DNA from: an uncultured Prevotellaceae bacterium
Lineage (GTDB): Bacteria > Bacteroidota > Bacteroidia > Bacteroidales > Bacteroidaceae
Direction: 5' to 3'
Assembly: GCA_902786565.1 (NCBI GenBank)
Contig: CADACW010000003.1
Span: 32,049-96,048, forward strand
Length of the DNA stretch: 64,000 nt
Shown: positions 59,225 to 64,000 of the stretch, piece after piece
Layout of the letters: every line of letters begins with the position of its first letter
Position numbering within the stretch: the stretch's first letter is position 1
The notes under the pieces: model-generated
The model's input: only the letters and a program-made list of their open reading frames with translations
What the model was told of the DNA's origin: nothing
Database searches by the model: none
Position numbers and translations under genes: made by a program

Positions 59225-61542
59225 CAGAAGTTTACAGACAGGTGAGCCATGACGTTGAACGGGGCGGAGGGTGCAAAGCCAGCAGCGCCTGAATCGCGGA
59301 CGCCCCACTCGTTGACGGCCTTCACGCCGCCGTTGCCGTCGGCCACGAATTGCGGGGCGGCCCATCCGTTATTGTCGTATTTCGCCGAGAAGATGTTGTA
59401 GAACGTCAGGCCTACGGTGGCTTCCTTGATGCCCCACGGATGCAGTTTGAAGGTGTAGGCGAGGTCGATGTTGGTGTTGAAGTGCTTCTTCAAGAGCAGC
59501 GTCTCGTGGGTGGTGTTTCCCTGCTCGTCCTGGCACTCCATCGTGCGGAAGCCGGTGTTGGTGAGGTACTGGTCGCCCACATACTGGCTCTGCACGGCGG
59601 CTTTCATTCCCTTGTAGGTGAAGGTGAAGATGTTGTTGACGATGATGTCGGGCGAGAAGGCCAGCGGCTTGTCGCCGATGTTCACATTGGTGCCGTCGGT
59701 CAGGGTGACGCCCATATCCTTCACGCGGTTGCGGCTCCATGTGGCGTTGGCATCCCAGCGCAGCCAGTCGAGTGGCTTCCAGGCGGCCTCAACCTCGACG
59801 CCCAGCCGGTAGCTCTTGTCGAGGTTTTTCGTCAGGGCCTCGCCGATGGCGTTGAGTTCGCCGGTGAGCACCAGCTGATCCTTGTAGTTCATCCAATAAA
59901 TGTTGGCCCCTGCCGAGAAGCGCGGGCTCTGGAACTTATATCCTGCCTCCAGGTCGCCCAGTTGCTCGGCCTTGGCCACAGCGTCGGCCCGGTCGGGGTT
60001 GGCCACCTGCTGCATGAAGTTGTTGCGCACGGGCTCCTTGTGGCCTATGCCGTACGAGGCGTAGAGTTTGTGTTGCGGGGTGATGTCGTAGTTGAAGCCA
60101 GCCTTGGGGTTGAAGAAGTCGTAGCTGTTGTCCACCACCCATCGGCCGTCGGCGTTGGCGCCATACATGACGGTGGGATTCTGCAGCATGTAGCGCACGT
60201 GGCGGTACTGCAAGTCGAGGAAGGCGCTGAGGCCGTGCGTCAGCAGGTAGGTGCCCTTGCCGTAGACGTTGAAGTCGGTCTTGCGGGAATTGTTGCGGTA
60301 GTACTCGAAATCGGGCGAGAGCGACGCTGGCGTGGGTACTGAGGTCACGACGCCGGGCTTTGTCCATACGATGTGACCGAACTGGCTCCCGTTGTAGCGG
60401 TTCCATCCGCCGCCGACGGTGGCCTGCAGGTTGCGCCGGTTGTCATAGTTGGCCGATGCCACAATGCCGAAGAAGTCGTTGTCCATCTTCTGCTGGTCCG
60501 CCAAGTCCTCCTGCACGTCGTCGGTGGTGCTCATGCCGAATTGCTTCCACGACGAGCCGTAGAGCTGCTGCGTGGCTCCGCTTTGGAACTGCTGGTAATA
60601 GCCCTGTCCCTTGGTGTAGTGCAGGGCCACGTTGGTGCTTACGAGGCGGCCCAAGCGCTGGTTCCACAGCAATTGGTAGTTCTGCTGATGGTAGTTGTCG
60701 GTCTGGTCGTCGTAGTACGAGGTGGGATTGCCCTGTGCGTCGGTGGTCATCAGGCCGCAGGAGTTGTAGGTGCGCCCATAGAGGCTCTGCTCATACTTCG
60801 ACGTGTAGTTCCAGGCGTGGTAGGTCTCCTCCTGTCCGTTCCAGGTGATGAACTTGACCACGGTGTTCTCGCCGAACCATCCTGCCTGCAGCAGATAGGA
60901 GTTGAGTTTTGTCGAGGCGCGGTCCAGATAGCCCTTCGAGCCGATGTTGCTCAGTCGGCCCTGCACTCCCCAGTGGCCGTCCAAGAGCCCTGTGCCGAAG
61001 CGCACGGTCTCCTTATGGCTGTAGTATGAACCGCCGCTGACGTCGACCCCCACGAAGGGCTTCAGGCCGATGTTCTCGGTCTGCATGTTGAGCGTGGCAC
61101 CGAATGCACCGGCGCCGTTGGTCGATGTGCCCACGCCACGCTGTATCTGCATGGACTGCACGCTGGAGGCAAAGTCGCCCATGTTCACCCAGAACACCGT
61201 GGCGCTCTCTGCGTCGTTCATAGGGATGCCGTTGGCTGTGATGTTGATGCGCGACGGGTCGGTGCCTCTCACGCGCAGCGATGTGTAGCCAATGCCGTTG
61301 CCGGCGTCGCTGGTCATGGTTACTGATGGTGTGAGCGACAGCAGATAGGGCACGTCCTGCCCGTAGTTCACGTTCTTCAGTTGGTCGGCCCCCATGTTGG
61401 TGAAGGCCACAGGGGTGTTTTTCGCCGCACGCGTCGACACCACCTGCACATTTTGCAACTCCACGCTCTTCAGCGTGTCAATCACTTCTGCCTGCGTGCC
61501 AATGGCAGCGCACAAGGCAGCAACAGTAAAAACTCTTTTCAT
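59224..61542 (-). CDS. TonB-dependent thiamine receptor
   Basis: A 772-residue outer-membrane receptor: signal peptide (about 1-18), TonB box-like EVIDTLKSVEL, plug domain (about 45-155, with NVQVVSTRA and SVTMTSDAGNGIGYTSLRVRG), then a 22-strand barrel ending in NVMAHLSVNF (terminal Phe). It takes up substrate with TonB energy. Under the TPP riboswitch and followed by PnuT and TPK, it almost certainly imports thiamine or its phosphates. Confidence 0.9.
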   Translation of the reverse strand: MKRVFTVAALCAAIGTQAEVIDTLKSVELQNVQVVSTRAAKNTPVAFTNMGADQLKNVNYGQDVPYLLSLTPSVTMTSDAGNGIGYTSLRVRGTDPSRINITANGIPMNDAESATVFWVNMGDFASSVQSMQIQRGVGTSTNGAGAFGATLNMQTENIGLKPFVGVDVSGGSYYSHKETVRFGTGLLDGHWGVQGRLSNIGSKGYLDRASTKLNSYLLQAGWFGENTVVKFITWNGQEETYHAWNYTSKYEQSLYGRTYNSCGLMTTDAQGNPTSYYDDQTDNYHQQNYQLLWNQRLGRLVSTNVALHYTKGQGYYQQFQSGATQQLYGSSWKQFGMSTTDDVQEDLADQQKMDNDFFGIVASANYDNRRNLQATVGGGWNRYNGSQFGHIVWTKPGVVTSVPTPASLSPDFEYYRNNSRKTDFNVYGKGTYLLTHGLSAFLDLQYRHVRYMLQNPTVMYGANADGRWVVDNSYDFFNPKAGFNYDITPQHKLYASYGIGHKEPVRNNFMQQVANPDRADAVAKAEQLGDLEAGYKFQSPRFSAGANIYWMNYKDQLVLTGELNAIGEALTKNLDKSYRLGVEVEAAWKPLDWLRWDANATWSRNRVKDMGVTLTDGTNVNIGDKPLAFSPDIIVNNIFTFTYKGMKAAVQSQYVGDQYLTNTGFRTMECQDEQGNTTHETLLLKKHFNTNIDLAYTFKLHPWGIKEATVGLTFYNIFSAKYDNNGWAAPQFVADGNGGVKAVNEWGVRDSGAAGFAPSAPFNVMAHLSVNF

Positions 61543-61589
61543 AGTTTACCTTATTGATTAATAAATAAAAATAAGGGGGGAGTCATTCT

Positions 61590-61670
61590 CTCTTCATCCC
61601 TACGTCGGCATTACCCGCATCAGGTTTGAGGGTATCATCTCAGCCCGCGAAACCGCGAGCACCCCTTGAA
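61590..61670 (-). promoter_or_regulatory. TPP riboswitch
   Basis: On the complement: GGGGTGCTC then CGGGCTGAGA, ATACCCT, ACCTGAT, GGGTAATGCCGACGTAGG, the conserved THI-box core in correct order, about 50 bases before the receptor start. It lowers expression when TPP is abundant. Confidence 0.95.
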
Positions 61671-61704
61671 TATCTGTCTCTTTATGGTGGCGCGTCAGGG
61701 CGTG

Positions 61705-63744
61705 TCAGTCCACTTTCAGCGCCAGCATCGTCAGGTCGTCGTTGGGCAGAGCGCCGTTGCGGTGCTTCTCCACCTCGCCCTTGATATAGTCAATCAATTG
61801 GCGGGCGCTGCTGGACTTATGTGTCCGCAGGATTTCCAGCAGGCGGTTGTCGCCGAACTGCTTTTGCTGTCGGTTTTCGGCCTCGCTCAGTCCGTCGGTA
61901 TAGACGAAGAGCTGCTGGCCCTTGATGTTGTCGATGCTTTCGCCCACAAACTTCAGGCCGGGCCAGAGGCCGAAGGGCACATTGGTCTCCATCTTCAGGA
62001 ACTCTCCGTTGAGCACGGGCGGATTGTGGCCGGCATTGCAGAAGTCCAGATGGCCCGTTGTCATATTGACCATGCCTATAAACATGGTGACAAACATGCC
62101 CTGCTCGTTGTCCTCCACCAGTGCGGCGTTCATGCGTGTGGCTATTTCGGCCGGTTCCATTCCCTGTCCGGCCAGTGTGCGGAAGAGGCGTATGGCCTGT
62201 GCCATAAAGAGCGAAGCCGGCACACCTTTGCCGCTCACATCGCCCACGCAGAAATAGAGGTTGTCACCCAGCATCAGGTAGCCATACAAGTCGCCTCCCA
62301 CCTCCTTGGCCGGGGTCATGGCGGCGTAGATGTCAAGTCCGAAGCGGTTGGGGAAGACACTTGGCACCATCGACATCTGTATGTCACGTGCAATGCGCAG
62401 CTCGCTCTCTATGCGCTCCTTGGCAGCCGTGGTCTCTTCCAGCTGGTCGTATGCCCTTTTCAGCTTTTCGTGGGCATCAGACAGGTGGCGCATGTGCTGC
62501 CGGCGGTGGAAGGTGTATATGACGAAGAAGATGACCAGCAGCACCAGCGCCGTGAGGGTCCCCACCAGCCGCTGGCGGTCCAGGTCGGCCTGCTGATGGG
62601 CTATCTGGGCATCCTTCTGCTGTATGTCGTAGATGGTGGCCAGTTCGGCGGCATCGTCTTCTTTTGAGAAATTGATGGCCGAGTCGACCTTGTTGCACAG
62701 ATAGGGTGCCAGTGCCAATACCGAGTCGCGGCGGTTGGCACCGATGTTGGCCCTCATCTTGGGCAGCAGGTAGAGTTGGATATTGTCGAGCGAAAGCACC
62801 ATGCCGTGCTCCTTGAGCATCTGGTCCAGATAGCGGTAGTTGTCGGCGGCCTCGGCATAGCGGTGGGCGGCGAGCAGATACTCGTTTGACTCGATTCGGC
62901 CGTTGCTTGTCACCGAGTAGTCGGTCTGAAGGAATGCCTTGTATGCCTTGGCGGCCTCATCGGTCTGCCCCAAGCCCTGGCGGGCTACGGCGCGCATGAT
63001 TTCTATGCGGCCCTGATATTCATCGAAATATTCCCGGCGGGCATCGCTCTTCAGCCGGTATTTGTCCAGCAGCATCTCCGTGCGGTCAATCCAGTAGAGC
63101 GACTTGTCGAACCGCCGTGTGTTGATATAGGCCTGGCTGGTATAGACGGTGCCGATGACGGCCTCTTGCAGACCGCGACCCGTGGAGTCGTTCTCCCAGC
63201 GGTTGGCGTAGTGGCCGCGGGCGGTCAGGAAGCTGGCGTTGGCTTCCTCTTCGCGGCCCAGGTTCAACTGGCAGCATCCTATGTTGTTCAGCAGGATGGC
63301 ATAGTCGATGTCGGAGCCAATCCCTTTCTTGTCGAGCATCTTTACGGCGGGCATGGCCACCTTTAGCGAGCCCTCATAGTCACCCTTGATGAGCAGCAGC
63401 TCTGACAGCCGACGCGACGCTTTGATGTAACTCTGGTTGTCCGACTCGTTCACGATGTTTCCCGTCACCGCTTTTTTATAATAGAATTCGGCCGAGCGGT
63501 ACTGTCCCTGTCGGTAATAGGCCGTTCCGCGCCAGCGGTCTGCATTCAAGGTGGAGATTTCGCCAGCCTGTGCGAAGCTGTCTATCAGTTGCACCATGCG
63601 GATATAGTCTTTCTTCATTCCTACCTGAAAAATGATGCTGTCGGCATGGCCTGCACTCACTTCAGCCCGTTGGTTTTCACCACAGGAGAAAAGCAGCGCC
63701 AAAGCCACAAGTAAAGGCGCAAAGTTGACTATATTGTTATTCAT
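61705..63744 (-). CDS. SpoIIE-type serine phosphatase with TPR and membrane anchor
   Basis: About 679 residues from MNNNIVNF (63744), which opens a lipoprotein-like signal (LVALALLFSC, Cys near 20). TPR-like helices fill about 50-340, one transmembrane helix lies at about 400-420, a coiled coil follows (about 425-465), then a PP2C/SpoIIE domain (about 470-679) with GGDLYGY, VGDVSGKG and NAGHNPP and the final DDLTMLAL. Such proteins dephosphorylate anti-sigma antagonists or similar partners in stress signalling; the partner is not encoded here. Confidence 0.85.
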   Translation of the reverse strand: MNNNIVNFAPLLVALALLFSCGENQRAEVSAGHADSIIFQVGMKKDYIRMVQLIDSFAQAGEISTLNADRWRGTAYYRQGQYRSAEFYYKKAVTGNIVNESDNQSYIKASRRLSELLLIKGDYEGSLKVAMPAVKMLDKKGIGSDIDYAILLNNIGCCQLNLGREEEANASFLTARGHYANRWENDSTGRGLQEAVIGTVYTSQAYINTRRFDKSLYWIDRTEMLLDKYRLKSDARREYFDEYQGRIEIMRAVARQGLGQTDEAAKAYKAFLQTDYSVTSNGRIESNEYLLAAHRYAEAADNYRYLDQMLKEHGMVLSLDNIQLYLLPKMRANIGANRRDSVLALAPYLCNKVDSAINFSKEDDAAELATIYDIQQKDAQIAHQQADLDRQRLVGTLTALVLLVIFFVIYTFHRRQHMRHLSDAHEKLKRAYDQLEETTAAKERIESELRIARDIQMSMVPSVFPNRFGLDIYAAMTPAKEVGGDLYGYLMLGDNLYFCVGDVSGKGVPASLFMAQAIRLFRTLAGQGMEPAEIATRMNAALVEDNEQGMFVTMFIGMVNMTTGHLDFCNAGHNPPVLNGEFLKMETNVPFGLWPGLKFVGESIDNIKGQQLFVYTDGLSEAENRQQKQFGDNRLLEILRTHKSSSARQLIDYIKGEVEKHRNGALPNDDLTMLALKVD

Positions 63745-63773
63745 AAAAAGACCGTAGCGGTACATTTTTCGGG

Positions 63774-63805
63774 CAAAATTACAATAAATTCCGCAAACAG
63801 CCAAA
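63774..63805 (-). promoter_or_regulatory. Promoter of the phosphatase gene
   Basis: On the complement TTTG (63802-63805), 20-bp spacer, TAATTTTG (63774-63781). Confidence 0.75.
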
Positions 63806-63830
63806 TATTATTGTGATTTTTTGCCTTGAG

Positions 63831-63995
63831 CTACATTCGCGCCCTGATGTATTCCTGCTTCGACTGGTGCATACCGGTCATGTGGGTCAGCACGAAGTTG
63901 TCGGCATGGACACGGTTCAGAGTTGCCGTGTCTTTCTCTACCATTGCCTTGTACATCTCCCGATACAAGGCTTCTATCTGATCATTGTCACTCAT
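63831..63995 (-). pseudogene. Truncated NTF2-like (SnoaL/DUF4440-type) protein
   Basis: From ATG 63995 the frame encodes 54 residues with the start of an NTF2-like fold (ALYREMYKAMVEKDTATLN, FVLTHMTGMHQSKQEYI), then TAG at 63831-63833. Members are normally about 120 residues, so the beta sheet is missing. Either a nonsense change truncated it or the rest decayed. Confidence 0.5.
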
Positions 63996-64000
63996 TAGTT

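Overview
The window comes from a member of the Bacteroidales, most likely a Prevotella-type bacterium. Its promoters follow the Bacteroidetes pattern (a TAnnTTTG box about 20 bases downstream of a TTTG or TTG box). The chromosomal genes also fit: a thiamine TonB-dependent receptor cluster under a TPP riboswitch, an M13 peptidase and a SpoIIE-type phosphatase. The genus is inference; nothing here fixes it.

Layout. Bases 1-3.8 kb are chromosome: a truncated membrane gene, a degraded stretch with a possible structured RNA, an Xaa-Pro aminopeptidase and a lipoprotein. An initiator-type tRNA-Met at 3836-3907 is the attachment site of a complete-looking temperate siphophage of about 50.5 kb (3894-54415). 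It is bounded by a 15-bp direct repeat, with a tyrosine integrase at the left end and an immunity-type divergent promoter at the right end. Chromosome resumes at 54.4 kb with the tRNA's displaced terminator, an MlaE permease, a LolA-like protein, an M13 peptidase, the thiamine cluster, and a phosphatase.

Inside the prophage almost everything is transcribed leftward. From right to left: a regulator divergent from an early cluster of small genes (LuxR-type HTH, DUF4406-like, IENR-type); a primase-helicase followed by an array of ten TTTGTAAC repeats that looks like an origin; protease and capsid; terminase; a MutS-I-like and a phosphoribosyltransferase-like gene; a 1.4-kb gene-free stretch with eight copies of a two-hairpin repeat; holin, amidase and a predicted unimolecular spanin; a terminator-bounded 'moron' unit encoding a BspA-like surface protein; portal and connectors; tail fibres; a diversity-generating retroelement (DGR); the tape measure and a last tail protein.

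The DGR is the clearest special system. The last 118 bp of a variable region (14902-15019) in a tail protein gene differ from a template repeat (14513-14630) at 16 positions, every one of them an adenine in the template on the coding strand. The reverse transcriptase beside it has FVDN in place of YxDD and ends inside a run of ten G, which puts it one base out of frame with the next ORF. Other signals with no ready explanation are the covarying two-hairpin repeats (35.3-36.1 kb), a 15-nt element present twice plus once in complement that could form an RNA switch over a start codon (31.7-32.0 kb), and an operator sequence shared by the immunity region and the moron promoter.
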